The notes under the pieces are model-generated. The model saw nothing but the letters and a program-made list of their open reading frames with translations. It had not been told where the DNA came from and made no database searches. From Pseudoalteromonas sp. (GTDB lineage: Bacteria > Pseudomonadota > Gammaproteobacteria > Enterobacterales > Alteromonadaceae): a stretch of DNA of 64,000 nucleotides. The position numbers and the translations under genes were made by a program. The DNA lies in NCBI RefSeq assembly GCF_018402495.1, contig NZ_JAGYIU010000001.1, forward strand, positions 1-64,000, in the 5' to 3' direction. Positions 1-9,387 of the stretch are shown here, piece by piece (the first letter of the stretch is position 1; each line of letters opens with the position of its first letter).

Positions 1-123
1 ATGGCTTGCTCAATCGGCGTTTAGAAAATAAACCGAAGGGATAGAAGAATACAGGAGCCGTATACGAGGCCCGTACGTACGGTTCTGTGAGAGGGATGAG
101 GCAAAAGCCTCACCCTACTCGAT
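1..123 (+). mobile_element. Group II intron, 3' end (domains V and VI); 5' part outside window
   Basis: Positions 55-85 fold as a domain V hairpin. GAGCCGUA pairs with UACGGUUC, a CG bulge sits on the 3' side, and a UAC/GUA upper helix follows; the AGC catalytic triad is at the base. Positions 90-120 fold as domain VI with an AAAA loop, and an unpaired A at about 117 in the 3' strand fits the branch point. The 3' splice site would follow GAT at 121-123. The domain V is 31 nt rather than the usual 34 because its upper stem is short. A frame ending at TAG 22-24 may be the tail of the intron-encoded reverse transcriptase, but only seven residues are visible. Confidence 0.8.
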
Positions 124-323
124 GTTGTCTGAGCTAAAGTAAAGCATCAAGCCAAGACTGTATATTGAACTCAGTAGTGGCCGTTCTTGCACATCCTATG
201 CTTCACGGCATTCGTATTCCTATACATCAAACAAAACAGCTCGAAGCTCAACAAAATAGTAGGACACTTTACTGTATTGTCGCTATAAATTAGCGCACTG
301 GCTCCAAATAACAGAACCACGTT

Positions 324-343
324 ACAGCAAAATGCTGTTTTTT
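324..343 (+). terminator. Rho-independent terminator
   Basis: ACAGCA-AAA-TGCTGT hairpin followed by a run of T. It lies in the 387-bp gap between the intron end and glsA. In the rest of that gap (124-510) I see no ORF or recognisable element. The gene it once served is presumably upstream of, or disrupted by, the intron. Confidence 0.6.
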
Positions 344-522
344 ATTGTTTTAAATTTAAAGATAAATTACTTAATATCTTAAAAAATAGACTGTCCGCTA
401 ATCTCATCATGTATATGCTCCCTATCAGATTACTAATAACTTATAGACTCAACATTCTCATGCAGTTATAGATCCTACGTGTTAAAATTTGATTTTAACT
501 TTGCATATTATTGAGGTGTCTA

Positions 523-1446
523 TTGCCAACCAGTGATTATCAACGAGTGCTAAATGAGATAACTCAAGAGGTTAAACCTTTATTGAGCCAAGGTAAGGTT
601 GCTGATTATATCCCTGCTCTTGCTGAAGTTGATCTTGAGCAGTTTTCTATTGCCATTTACACCACTGAGGGGGAGATATTTTGCGCGGGTGATTGTGAAC
701 AGCGTTTTACTATTCAATCTGTTTCTAAAGTAATGACTCTTACATTAGCGCTGCAACGTTATGGCGATGAACTATGGAGTAGAGTGGGTAAAGAGCCCTC
801 AGGAACAGCATTTAATTCACTGACACAGCTTGAGTTTGAAAAAGGCATACCCCGTAACCCATTTATTAATGCGGGTGCCATAGTTACCTGTGATGCGTTA
901 TATAGCCGTTTATCTGCACCTATGCACTCAATGCTGGAAACATTCCGCAATTTATCAGGTAACCGAAGTATTGTCATTGATAAACAAGTGGCTAATTCAG
1001 AATATGAATTTAGGCATAGAAATGCGGCAATGGCACACTTGATGAAATCCTTTGGTAACTTTGAGAATGAAGTGGATGATGTGCTTTGGTCATACTTTAA
1101 CTTTTGCGCAATAGAACTTAATTGTATTGAGCTTGCTAAGGCATACAATTTTTTAGCTAATAAAGGGATAGACTATAGTTCTTCTAAACGAGTGCTTTCT
1201 AGTCGTCAGAATAAGCAACTAAATTCGTTGTTGTTTACTAGTGGTTTATATGATGCGGCTGGGGATTTTGGTTATCGAGTAGGTATGCCAGGTAAGTCAG
1301 GGGTTTCTGGCACTATATTAGCGGTATTACCCAATAGATTTACAGTGGCTGTATATTCTCCTGGGTTAAACTCTTTTGGTAACTCAGTAGCGGGAATAGC
1401 AGCATTAGAGCTGCTATCTAAAAAGCTTGATATATCGATATTTTAA
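523..1446 (+). CDS. glsA: Glutaminase
   Basis: Hydrolyses L-glutamine to L-glutamate and ammonia; cytoplasmic, serine beta-lactamase-like fold. The product aligns along its length with E. coli YneH (308 aa). The catalytic pair is visible as S66-x-x-K69 (QSVSK), with a KSG motif near residue 254 and the IPRNPFINAGA signature. I place the start at TTG 523 because GAGG at 513-516 is a well-spaced ribosome binding site and the 307-aa product matches the family length. An in-frame TTG at 511 would add four residues and has no binding site. The gene is convergent with gsk and stands alone. Confidence 0.93.
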   Translation: MPTSDYQRVLNEITQEVKPLLSQGKVADYIPALAEVDLEQFSIAIYTTEGEIFCAGDCEQRFTIQSVSKVMTLTLALQRYGDELWSRVGKEPSGTAFNSLTQLEFEKGIPRNPFINAGAIVTCDALYSRLSAPMHSMLETFRNLSGNRSIVIDKQVANSEYEFRHRNAAMAHLMKSFGNFENEVDDVLWSYFNFCAIELNCIELAKAYNFLANKGIDYSSSKRVLSSRQNKQLNSLLFTSGLYDAAGDFGYRVGMPGKSGVSGTILAVLPNRFTVAVYSPGLNSFGNSVAGIAALELLSKKLDISIF

Positions 1447-1461
1447 TTACATTTAGTGTAA

Positions 1462-1480
1462 TGGGATCTTATTGATCCCA
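1462..1480. terminator. Hairpin between convergent glsA and gsk
   Basis: TGGGATC / GATCCCA, a 7-bp perfect stem with a TTATT loop. It overlaps the last codons of gsk and lies 16 bp after glsA. Neither side has a long T tract, so terminator function is inferred from position only. Confidence 0.3.
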
Positions 1481-2773
1481 ATACACTTGCTCTAAACAAT
1501 CTTCACGCTCTGGTAGGCCACGCGATAAGCGTGGAGAGTGCTGAACCAGGACCTCAAAACTTGCGCGATTAGCGTATTTGCTAATTTGTGCAAGTGAAGA
1601 GTAAGTAATTGCTTTTTGCTGATGCTTTGCTGAGTTAGCCACATTTAACTTATGATAAACATTAGCTGATAAGTCATGTAAAACAGCGGCAAGGGCACAA
1701 TCACCTGCGCCATTAGTATTTTTTATCGAGTCAGGTCCGCCCATGAACGGAGCAGTATGACTGTAAGCTTTTATTGGATTTTCACAGTCAACTTTACGCA
1801 TTCCACGTGAAAACTCATAACGATTAAAATCAGCAATCGCACCAGGCAAAAGTGGGTATTCTGTTTCGCGTTTACAGCTGTCATCAACATAACCGGCCAT
1901 AAATAAACCTTTTTCTCCCGCGGTACAAATCACTAAATCAACCCAGTCTAATGCTTTGTCGGCAGCAAGTAGTGGATCTTCAAATCCAGTAATTGCTTGG
2001 CCTTCTTCTTCGTTCATAGCAAGAATATCAACATGCTTTTCTACAAAGTTAGCCCACCATGTCGGATCCTGCTCGATAAGAAACTTAGTACCGAGTGTTA
2101 ATACAACCGGTACATCTGCATCGTTAGCATACTTGATTGCTTGCATGGTCGCTTCGGTCATGGTTTCATCACCTTGAGTACGCATTAAATAAGCGCTAAT
2201 CACTAATGCCGATGAACCTTCTATTAGTTCTTTATCAATTGACTCTGGTTTTAGGTAATTCATTAAACCAGCACTAATAGCAAAGGTGCGCTCACCTGTT
2301 TCATCAATCAAGGTAAAACAGCGACCTATCGGACCATCTACAGGTTGTAAGTAATCTAAGTCTACGCGACTTGAGTTATTACATAAAAAACGATAAGCAT
2401 AACTGCCTATTTTTATGTTTTCACTCATTACACCTAATAATACCGAGCGGTCATCAGCAAGTACGGAATAATTGTGCATCGTATTGCCAACGGTCCCCCC
2501 TGCGAATTCGTAATCGACCATATCATTTAGTTTTAAGCGATCGTATAAAGCATTGGTGATGTCATTATCTATAACTTGCGACATCCCTCGGCGCAATTGA
2601 AATTCATCAAGAAAAGCTTGGTCAACCTTAGCTTCTATATCAACAACGATTTGATCGATCCCCGTAATATAGCTGCGGTGTAATCGCTCAGTGGCGTTCA
2701 GTTGATTGGTCAGTGGATCTTTGGCTTCCACTGGAAAATAATGTTTATGCCTGCGGCGTCCAGGAAATTTCAT
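1469..2773 (-). CDS. gsk: Inosine-guanosine kinase
   Basis: PfkB/ribokinase-family kinase that phosphorylates inosine and guanosine to IMP and GMP in purine salvage; cytoplasmic. The 434-aa product is collinear with E. coli Gsk (434 aa). Shared landmarks are the MKFPGRRRHKHYFPV start, the FAGGTVGNTMHNYSVLADDR block near residues 90-109, the VDGPIGRCFTLI block, and the anion-hole/catalytic signature NTNGAGD near residues 354-360. A single-gene unit, divergent from tadA and convergent with glsA. The start is ATG 2773, and the N-terminus fits the family exactly. Confidence 0.95.
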   Translation of the reverse strand: MKFPGRRRHKHYFPVEAKDPLTNQLNATERLHRSYITGIDQIVVDIEAKVDQAFLDEFQLRRGMSQVIDNDITNALYDRLKLNDMVDYEFAGGTVGNTMHNYSVLADDRSVLLGVMSENIKIGSYAYRFLCNNSSRVDLDYLQPVDGPIGRCFTLIDETGERTFAISAGLMNYLKPESIDKELIEGSSALVISAYLMRTQGDETMTEATMQAIKYANDADVPVVLTLGTKFLIEQDPTWWANFVEKHVDILAMNEEEGQAITGFEDPLLAADKALDWVDLVICTAGEKGLFMAGYVDDSCKRETEYPLLPGAIADFNRYEFSRGMRKVDCENPIKAYSHTAPFMGGPDSIKNTNGAGDCALAAVLHDLSANVYHKLNVANSAKHQQKAITYSSLAQISKYANRASFEVLVQHSPRLSRGLPEREDCLEQVYWDQ

Positions 2774-2914
2774 TTGCTACCCGTGTTGTGAGCTAAATAA
2801 AAAAAGCGTGAGATTATAGCGTAAATCCTGCCTTATGAGCCATGGCAAACCACTTAAATTTGTTTTATTTTTGCAATAAAGTGATCAATTGCGCATTTTA
2901 TTACGCTAAGTTGG

Positions 2915-2920
2915 TATAAT
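2915..2920 (+). promoter_or_regulatory. Putative -10 box for tadA
   Basis: TATAAT, 30 bp upstream of the tadA ATG in the divergent gsk/tadA gap. No good -35 hexamer stands at 16-18 bp, so the call rests on the -10 box alone. Confidence 0.4.
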
Positions 2921-2950
2921 TACGGCATAAAAAATAGTTAAGAAATAACA

Positions 2951-3457
2951 ATGACAGAGCCATTTGACGACCAATATTGGATGGAACAGGCGCTTGTGTT
3001 CGCTAAACAAGCAGAGCAGCTAGATGAGGTCCCAGTAGGGGCTATTATTGTCAAAGATAATCAGCTAATTAGTGCAGGTTATAATCGCTCAATTACCGAT
3101 AATGACCCATCGGCTCATGCTGAGATGATAGCGGTACGTGAAGCAGGAAAAGTACTTAATAACTACCGCTTAATTGATTGCACTCTTTATGTCACATTAG
3201 AGCCATGCTCTATGTGCGCAGGCTTATTAGTACATAGTCGAATCAAACGTTTAGTGTACGGTGCTGCTGATGGTAAAACGGGTTCTGCTGGTTCAATTAT
3301 GAACCTTTTACAAGAACCTCGTTTAAACCATCAAGTAGAAATAACGGGTGGGGTATTAGAAACACAATGTGCGGAAACTATTTCTAGTTTTTTTAAGTGT
3401 CGCCGAGCACAAATAAAAGCAGCAAAGCTAGCCGCTCGTAATTATAAATGCGATTAA
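2951..3457 (+). CDS. tadA: tRNA-specific adenosine deaminase
   Basis: Deaminates A34 to inosine in the anticodon of tRNA-Arg(ACG), which lets it read three Arg codons; essential in most bacteria. The 168-aa product has the cytidine/deoxycytidylate deaminase zinc site: H56-A-E58, with E58 the proton shuttle, and C86-S-M-C89. The conserved EVPVGAI and NNYRLI blocks are present. Length matches E. coli TadA (167 aa). Its stop codon overlaps by 4 bp the stop of a small convergent ORF. Not part of an operon here. Confidence 0.95.
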   Translation: MTEPFDDQYWMEQALVFAKQAEQLDEVPVGAIIVKDNQLISAGYNRSITDNDPSAHAEMIAVREAGKVLNNYRLIDCTLYVTLEPCSMCAGLLVHSRIKRLVYGAADGKTGSAGSIMNLLQEPRLNHQVEITGGVLETQCAETISSFFKCRRAQIKAAKLAARNYKCD

Positions 3458-3624
3458 TCAGCGGCTGCTATTAAAGCGTCTAATTCGGCCATTTGCTGCA
3501 TTGCGAACATGCGACGGCGCCATATTACTTTTTTGTGTAAATTTTTTAACATTATTCGACGACGCGTAGCCGTTGAATGTTTTATGCAACGTTTAAGCTG
3601 GTGTGTACGTCTACGTTTAAGCAT
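3454..3624 (-). CDS. Small basic hypothetical protein (56 aa)
   Basis: I do not recognise this protein. It is an uninterrupted 57-codon frame with a strong ribosome binding site, AAGGA six bases upstream of ATG 3624. The N-terminal two thirds are packed with Arg and Lys (starting MLKRRRTHQLKR, with TRRR and WRRR further on). The C-terminus turns acidic and alanine-rich (MAELDALIAAAD). This charge split suggests a nucleic-acid- or ribosome-binding N-terminus with a short helix after it, which is inference. It lies between convergent tadA and the mltF gene, on the mltF strand but 125 bp past mltF's stop. Coding status is supported by start signals and composition only. Confidence 0.6.
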   Translation of the reverse strand: MLKRRRTHQLKRCIKHSTATRRRIMLKNLHKKVIWRRRMFAMQQMAELDALIAAAD

Positions 3625-3749
3625 AACTTATCCTTATGTACTTGGCGATAGTATAATATTTTATACAATCGAAGCAGGTTATTGAATAATGGATTACAAG
3701 TAAACAACTAATTAACTCTCTATGACTTAATTTAAGTAACGATTTATTT

Positions 3750-5189
3750 TTATTTTTTATCCTCACTCTCATTACGTAACGTTGAATCATCTGGTTTGGT
3801 TGTTTGCTTTTCTATTTTATTTGATGAAGTGGCCGGCGTCATTGCATTATTTTCATCAAGCCAAACCAGCGCATCATAATAGCGGCGTATATTATCAACA
3901 TAAGTAACCGCTACGTCACCGCGAGCATAACCATAGCGCGTGTTACGGTAGTAACGCTTTTTTACTAATAGTGGTAAACGCTTTTTAACATCTGCCCACT
4001 TGTCCGGGCTAGCTCCTTGCTGTTTTGTTATTATGCGTGCGTCATTTACGTGTCCCCAGCCTACATTGTAAGCTGCAAGTGCAAGCCAAGTACGATCGGG
4101 CTGAGGGATTCTATCCGGAACACGTTTAATAAGTTTGCTGAGATACAGCGCGCCTCCGCGTATATTCTGCTCAGGCTCTAGTCTATTTGTTACTCCGACA
4201 TACTTTGCGGTGCGTAGCGTTAGCATCATGATACCCCGAACCCCCGTTGGTGATTTAGCTCGCGGATTCCACATTGATTCCTGATAACTCAACGCTGCGA
4301 GTAATCGCCAATCAAGGCTACCTGCATATTGCATAAACCAAGGTTGATACTTAGGCAGTGTTTTTTTGATTGCATCTATATAGGCTAAGGTATTGACATA
4401 ATTAAATTGGCGGACATGACCGAAGTATTTTTCTTCGAGCACATAAAGTTGATTATTTTGTTTTGCTTCACCAAAAAAAGGGACTAATAATGCGTATAGG
4501 GAATCATCATTCGACTTTCTTAGTATCCATGCAATTGAATCATTTCGGGTAACTGAAAAGCCAATACTTAAATTAGGGTGATAGCGACGAAATAGCGCTA
4601 AAGTATGTGAATCCGCTAAGGTGTAATCTATTTCGCCGTCAATAACTGCTTGCAGTAATTCTTCTTCATCAAACTCTTCGGTTTCATTCCAGCTTAAGTT
4701 TGGGTTTGTTTGCTGTATTTCTTCTAATGTTAATGAATGGCTACTTTTAGCGATAACGGTGAAGTTTCCGGTTAAATCATCAAAATCACGAGGGCGTTCA
4801 CGGCCTTGTTTAAAGACTAGTTTTTGGCTAATTGTTCTGTATGTAGGGCCATAGCGATAGCGCTCAGCACGAACTTTATTGTAGGTAAGGCCTGAAGCAA
4901 TTAAATCTAAATCACCACTGTCTAAACGCGCAAACATGTCAGATAGATTAAAAAAGGGCACAATTTCAAGCTCTACACCTAAGTAGTCGGCAAACGCTTG
5001 GGAGAGCTCAAATTCAAATCCTTGTTCCCCTTGAACGGCTTGATAGTAATTACTTGCACTGGCAAGTGTGCCAACACGAATTTTATTGTCAGATTTGATT
5101 TGGGCAAGCTGTGTTGATTGCTCTTGTGTATTACATGCACACAAAAGTATGACTAACGTAATGATTGTTATTAGCTTTATCTTCAACAT
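3750..5189 (-). CDS. mltF: Membrane-bound lytic murein transglycosylase F
   Basis: Outer-membrane lipoprotein that cleaves peptidoglycan glycan strands to 1,6-anhydro products. A lipoprotein signal peptide ends at C19 (LCAC). Residues about 35-260 form a periplasmic substrate-binding-like (SBP_bac_3) domain with the usual DLIASGLTYN block. Residues about 290-400 form the SLT lysozyme-like domain with catalytic E304 in SYQESMWNP, and AAYNVGWGH follows. At 479 aa it is a little shorter than E. coli MltF (518). It is divergent from purL, the same arrangement as in E. coli, which supports the assignment. Confidence 0.94.
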   Translation of the reverse strand: MLKIKLITIITLVILLCACNTQEQSTQLAQIKSDNKIRVGTLASASNYYQAVQGEQGFEFELSQAFADYLGVELEIVPFFNLSDMFARLDSGDLDLIASGLTYNKVRAERYRYGPTYRTISQKLVFKQGRERPRDFDDLTGNFTVIAKSSHSLTLEEIQQTNPNLSWNETEEFDEEELLQAVIDGEIDYTLADSHTLALFRRYHPNLSIGFSVTRNDSIAWILRKSNDDSLYALLVPFFGEAKQNNQLYVLEEKYFGHVRQFNYVNTLAYIDAIKKTLPKYQPWFMQYAGSLDWRLLAALSYQESMWNPRAKSPTGVRGIMMLTLRTAKYVGVTNRLEPEQNIRGGALYLSKLIKRVPDRIPQPDRTWLALAAYNVGWGHVNDARIITKQQGASPDKWADVKKRLPLLVKKRYYRNTRYGYARGDVAVTYVDNIRRYYDALVWLDENNAMTPATSSNKIEKQTTKPDDSTLRNESEDKK

Positions 5190-5324
5190 ATTCGCCTCTT
5201 TAGCATCGTATCTCCTGTTATAACAAAACTTACTGATTACGTCACTTATCGTTTAATCGCAGTGAGTAAAAAATAGGTGTAAACAAAAAGAAAAAGTTAA
5301 TTTAATGAAAAGCGCATTTTTGAG

Positions 5325-5353
5325 TTAAATCTGAGAGTAATTTGGACTATAAT
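5325..5353 (+). promoter_or_regulatory. Putative purL promoter
   Basis: TATAAT at 5348-5353 with TTAAAT at 5325-5330, 17 bp apart, about 48 bp upstream of the purL start. No convincing PurR operator is visible nearby. Confidence 0.45.
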
Positions 5354-5400
5354 ACGCGCCTAAAATATCGTTCAATCCCTAACCCCGGGTGAAATTACTT

Positions 5401-8400
5401 ATGTTGATCCTTCGTGGTGCACCAGCACTTTCAGAGTTCAGAGTTAATAAAATTTTAGCGCGTTGCCAACAATCGCAACTTCCTGTCACCAATGTATATG
5501 CCGAATACGCTCACTTTGCCGATTTAACATCGCCATTAAACGCTGATGAGCACACCAAACTTGAAAAGTTATTAACCTATGGCCCAACAATTGCTGAGCA
5601 TGCGCCAGCAGGTCAGTTGGTATTAGTAACGCCTCGTCCTGGTACAATTTCGCCATGGGCTTCAAAAGCGACTGATATCGCTCATAACTGTGGGCTTAAA
5701 CAAGTTCATCGCGTAGAGCGCGGTATTGCTTACTATGTTGAAGGTGATTTAAGTGCAGAACAGTTAGCACAAGTTGCAGCACTTCTTCATGACCGCATGA
5801 CTGAAGCTACTCACAGTAAATTAGAGGATGCCGCGCAGTTATTTCGCAGCGATGCACCTCGTCCAATGTCATCAGTTGATATTTTAGGTGGCGGCCGTGA
5901 AGCATTAGCCACAGCAAATATAGAGCAAGGGTTTGCGCTTGCTGATGATGAAATTGATTATTTAGTTGAAAACTTTATTAAGTTAGGGCGTAACCCTAAC
6001 GATATTGAACTGTTTATGTTTGCTCAAGCGAACTCAGAGCATTGTCGTCATAAAATATTTAATGCTGATTGGACTATTGATGGCATTGAACAACCAAAGT
6101 CGTTGTTCAAAATGATTAAAAACACCTTTGAGCATAATCCTGAAAATGTATTATCTGCTTATAAAGATAATGCAGCCGTAATGAAAGGCTCAAAGGCGGG
6201 TCGCTTCTTCCCGAATGCACAAGGTGAATATGCGTATCACCAAGAAGACATTGAAATATTAATGAAGGTTGAAACCCATAACCACCCAACGGCTATTGCG
6301 CCTTTCTCTGGTGCGGCAACAGGGTCGGGTGGTGAGATTCGCGATGAGGGCGCAACTGGTCGTGGTTCAAAACCAAAAGCGGGTTTAGTGGGCTTTACTG
6401 TATCTAATTTACGTATTCCTGGTTTTGAACAACCTTGGGAAAGTGATTTTGGTAAGCCTGGCCGTATTGTTAATGCTCTAGATATTATGACTGAAGGCCC
6501 ATTAGGTGGTGCTGCGTTTAATAACGAGTTTGGCCGTCCTAATTTATTAGGTTATTTCCGTACTTACGAAGAAAAAGTGACCAGTCACAATGGTGAAGAG
6601 GTGCGTGGTTACCACAAGCCAATTATGCTTGCCGGTGGTTTAGGTAATATCCGTGCTGATCATGTTCAAAAAGGCGATATTCCAGTTGGTGCAAAACTCA
6701 TTGCACTAGGCGGCCCTGCAATGAACATTGGCTTAGGCGGTGGCGCTGCATCAAGTATGGCATCGGGTCAATCAAATGAAGATTTAGATTTTGCCTCTGT
6801 ACAGCGTGAAAACCCAGAAATGGAACGTCGTTGCCAAGAAGTCATCGACAAATGTTGGCAGCTAGGTGATGCAAATCCAATTGCGTTTATTCATGATGTG
6901 GGTGCAGGTGGTTTATCTAACGCATTCCCTGAACTTGTTAGTGACGGTGGACGTGGCGGTAAATTTCAGCTTCGCAATATCCCAAATGATGAACCGGGCA
7001 TGGCACCACACGAAATTTGGTGTAATGAATCGCAAGAGCGCTATGTACTCGCTGTCGCTGTTGAAGATTTTGATCGTTTTGAAGCTATTTGTAAGCGTGA
7101 AAGAGCGCAATATGCTGTCATTGGTGAAGCAACTGCAGAGCCTCATTTAACGGTTGCTGATAGTCACTTTGAAAATAATCCTGTTGATTTACCGCTCGAT
7201 GTTTTATTAGGGAAAGCACCTAAAATGCATCGTGATGTAACATCACAACAAGTGTTAGGTAAAGCACTCGACGTTGAAAATATCAGTGCTGCTGATGCTG
7301 CAGAACGTTTATTACGTTTACCAACCATTGCTGAAAAAACCTTCCTCATTACTATTGGCGATCGCTCGGTAACAGGTTTAGTAGCACGCGATCAAATGGT
7401 AGGCCCATGGCAAGTACCAGTAGCTAACTGTGCAGTAACCGCAGCAACGTATGACACTTACCATGGTGAAGCAATGTCACTGGGTGAACGTACGCCTGCA
7501 GCACTACTTAACTATGGCGCTTCAGCGCGTTTAGCAGTGGCAGAATCGTTAACGAATATTGCCTGTGCAAACATTGGCTCTCTTGAAAATATTAAGTTAT
7601 CTGCAAACTGGATGGCCGCAGCGGGACACCCAGGAGAAGATGCCGGTTTATACGAAGCGGTAAAAGCGGTGGGTGAAGAGTTATGTCCGGCACTTGGGTT
7701 AACAATTCCTGTAGGTAAAGATTCTATGTCGATGAAAACGACATGGAAGAACGAAGATGATGCTACAGAGCAATCTGTAACATCACCGTTATCGCTTATT
7801 ATCACTGCGTTTGGTCGTGTTGAAGACGTACGTAAAACAGTGACCCCACAGTTACGAACAGATAAAGGCGATACATCGCTTATTTTAGTTGACTTAGGCG
7901 CGGGCAAAAATCGACTGGGCGCATCAAGCCTTGCTCAGGTTTATAAGCAATTAGGTGATACAACACCTGATGTAGATAGCCCAGAGCTACTAAAAGGCTT
8001 TTACAATGCTATGCAAGCACTTGTCGCTGATAGTAAGTTACTTGCGTATCATGACCGTTCAGACGGTGGCTTGTTTACTACTATCGCAGAAATGGCGTTT
8101 ACCGGACATACCGGTGTTACGGTTGATTTAGCGACTTTGACCGGCTCTGATATTGAAGCGCTTTATAACGAAGAGCTAGGTGCTGTAATTCAAGTAGCGA
8201 ATAGCGATTTGGAGGCTGTAAATGCGGTATTTGAGCAGCATGGAGTTGCCGCAATTAGTCATGTGATTGGCTCGCTAAATAACGACGATAACATAGTGTT
8301 TAATCGTGGTGAGCAAACAGTACTTAATCATACTCGTACTGAACTTCGTACAATGTGGGCTGAAACAACGTATCAGATGCAAGCGCGTCGTGATAACCCT

Positions 8401-9291
8401 GATTGTGCTAAGCAAGAGTTTTACGCTAAGTTTGACGCAAAAGATCCTGGCTTAAATGTAAAACTTAACTTTGATTTAAATGAAGATGTTGCAGCTCCAT
8501 ATATTGCAACCGGTGCTAAACCGCAAATGGCTATTTTACGTGAGCAAGGTGTAAACTCTCATTTAGAAATGGCAGCTGCATTTAACCGTGCAGGCTTTGC
8601 AGCGGTTGATGTGCACATGAGCGACATTTTAGAAGGGCGCTTAACACTTGAGCAATTTAAAGGCTTAGTGGCGTGTGGCGGTTTCTCTTACGGTGATGTG
8701 CTTGGTGCGGGTGAAGGTTGGGCTAAGTCAATATTGTTTAATGACGTGGCACGCGATCAGTTCCAAAGCTTTTTCCACCGTGAAGACACCTTTAGCTTAG
8801 GGGTTTGTAACGGTTGTCAAATGCTATCAACATTAAAAGAGTTGATCCCGGGTACTGAGCATTGGCCACGTTTTGTAACGAACAAGTCAGAGCGTTTTGA
8901 AGCACGCTTTAGCTTAGTTGAAATACAAGAGAATCCATCGGTATTCTTTAATGGTATGGCGGGCTCGCGGATGCCAATTGCGGTATCTCATGGTGAAGGC
9001 CATGCAGAGTTTGCAAACGACGCAGCAACAAAAGCAGCGCTTGCAAGTGGTACTGTAGCGGTTAAATTTGTTGATAACTACGGCAACCCTACAACGCAAT
9101 ACCCAGCGAACCCGAACGGCTCGCCAGAAGGTATCACAGGTATTACTTCAACAGATGGTCGTGCAACTGTAATGATGCCACATCCAGAGCGTGTATTTCG
9201 TACTGTTGCTAACTCTTGGCACCCAGATGAGTGGAAAGAGGATAGCCCATGGATGCGTATGTTCCGTAATGCACGTAAAAATGTAGGTTAA
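5401..9291 (+). CDS. purL: Phosphoribosylformylglycinamidine synthase (FGAM synthetase)
   Basis: Fourth step of de novo purine synthesis: FGAR + ATP + glutamine to FGAM. This is the large single-chain gammaproteobacterial form: N-terminal domain, linker, two ATPase halves (first with [10 protein letters not shown] and GGEIRDEG, second with [13 protein letters not shown] and [11 protein letters not shown]), and a C-terminal class I glutaminase. The glutaminase nucleophile is in GVCNGCQM near residue 1130 and its His-Glu pair is in PHPERVF near the end. Start at ATG 5401 gives 1296 aa, as in E. coli (1295), beginning [15 protein letters not shown] at 5389 would add four residues without support. 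A terminator follows closely. Confidence 0.96.
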   Translation: MLILRGAPALSEFRVNKILARCQQSQLPVTNVYAEYAHFADLTSPLNADEHTKLEKLLTYGPTIAEHAPAGQLVLVTPRPGTISPWASKATDIAHNCGLKQVHRVERGIAYYVEGDLSAEQLAQVAALLHDRMTEATHSKLEDAAQLFRSDAPRPMSSVDILGGGREALATANIEQGFALADDEIDYLVENFIKLGRNPNDIELFMFAQANSEHCRHKIFNADWTIDGIEQPKSLFKMIKNTFEHNPENVLSAYKDNAAVMKGSKAGRFFPNAQGEYAYHQEDIEILMKVETHNHPTAIAPFSGAATGSGGEIRDEGATGRGSKPKAGLVGFTVSNLRIPGFEQPWESDFGKPGRIVNALDIMTEGPLGGAAFNNEFGRPNLLGYFRTYEEKVTSHNGEEVRGYHKPIMLAGGLGNIRADHVQKGDIPVGAKLIALGGPAMNIGLGGGAASSMASGQSNEDLDFASVQRENPEMERRCQEVIDKCWQLGDANPIAFIHDVGAGGLSNAFPELVSDGGRGGKFQLRNIPNDEPGMAPHEIWCNESQERYVLAVAVEDFDRFEAICKRERAQYAVIGEATAEPHLTVADSHFENNPVDLPLDVLLGKAPKMHRDVTSQQVLGKALDVENISAADAAERLLRLPTIAEKTFLITIGDRSVTGLVARDQMVGPWQVPVANCAVTAATYDTYHGEAMSLGERTPAALLNYGASARLAVAESLTNIACANIGSLENIKLSANWMAAAGHPGEDAGLYEAVKAVGEELCPALGLTIPVGKDSMSMKTTWKNEDDATEQSVTSPLSLIITAFGRVEDVRKTVTPQLRTDKGDTSLILVDLGAGKNRLGASSLAQVYKQLGDTTPDVDSPELLKGFYNAMQALVADSKLLAYHDRSDGGLFTTIAEMAFTGHTGVTVDLATLTGSDIEALYNEELGAVIQVANSDLEAVNAVFEQHGVAAISHVIGSLNNDDNIVFNRGEQTVLNHTRTELRTMWAETTYQMQARRDNPDCAKQEFYAKFDAKDPGLNVKLNFDLNEDVAAPYIATGAKPQMAILREQGVNSHLEMAAAFNRAGFAAVDVHMSDILEGRLTLEQFKGLVACGGFSYGDVLGAGEGWAKSILFNDVARDQFQSFFHREDTFSLGVCNGCQMLSTLKELIPGTEHWPRFVTNKSERFEARFSLVEIQENPSVFFNGMAGSRMPIAVSHGEGHAEFANDAATKAALASGTVAVKFVDNYGNPTTQYPANPNGSPEGITGITSTDGRATVMMPHPERVFRTVANSWHPDEWKEDSPWMRMFRNARKNVG

Positions 9292-9325
9292 TATACACAC
9301 TAGATTCATGATCTGGATGTAAAAT

Positions 9326-9354
9326 AAAAAAGGCTGCCTTGTGCAGCCTTTTTT
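9326..9354 (+). terminator. Rho-independent terminator after purL
   Basis: AAGGCTGC-CTTGT-GCAGCCTT hairpin ending in a T run, 38 bp past the purL stop. Confidence 0.9.
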
Positions 9355-9387
9355 GATTATAGTGATTAAAAAACATGTAAGGATAAT

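Noticed and set aside
124..323. Coding remnant in the 3' exon after the group II intron
   Set aside because: I read all six frames for protein-like stretches and found only short frames with stops; nothing could be assigned.
759..1148. Antisense ORF of 129 codons within glsA
   Set aside because: It lies on the opposite strand fully inside a well-supported gene, has no ribosome binding site and resembles no protein. Many similar shadows inside purL, hldE, kbl and thiI were dropped for the same reason.
1447..1468. Strong terminator between glsA and gsk
   Set aside because: Only a weak hairpin without T tract overlaps the gsk end, so it is listed at low confidence rather than as a firm terminator.
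5190..5400. PurR operator upstream of purL
   Set aside because: I looked for an ACGCAAACGTTTGCGT-like dyad in the mltF-purL gap and found none that matches well.
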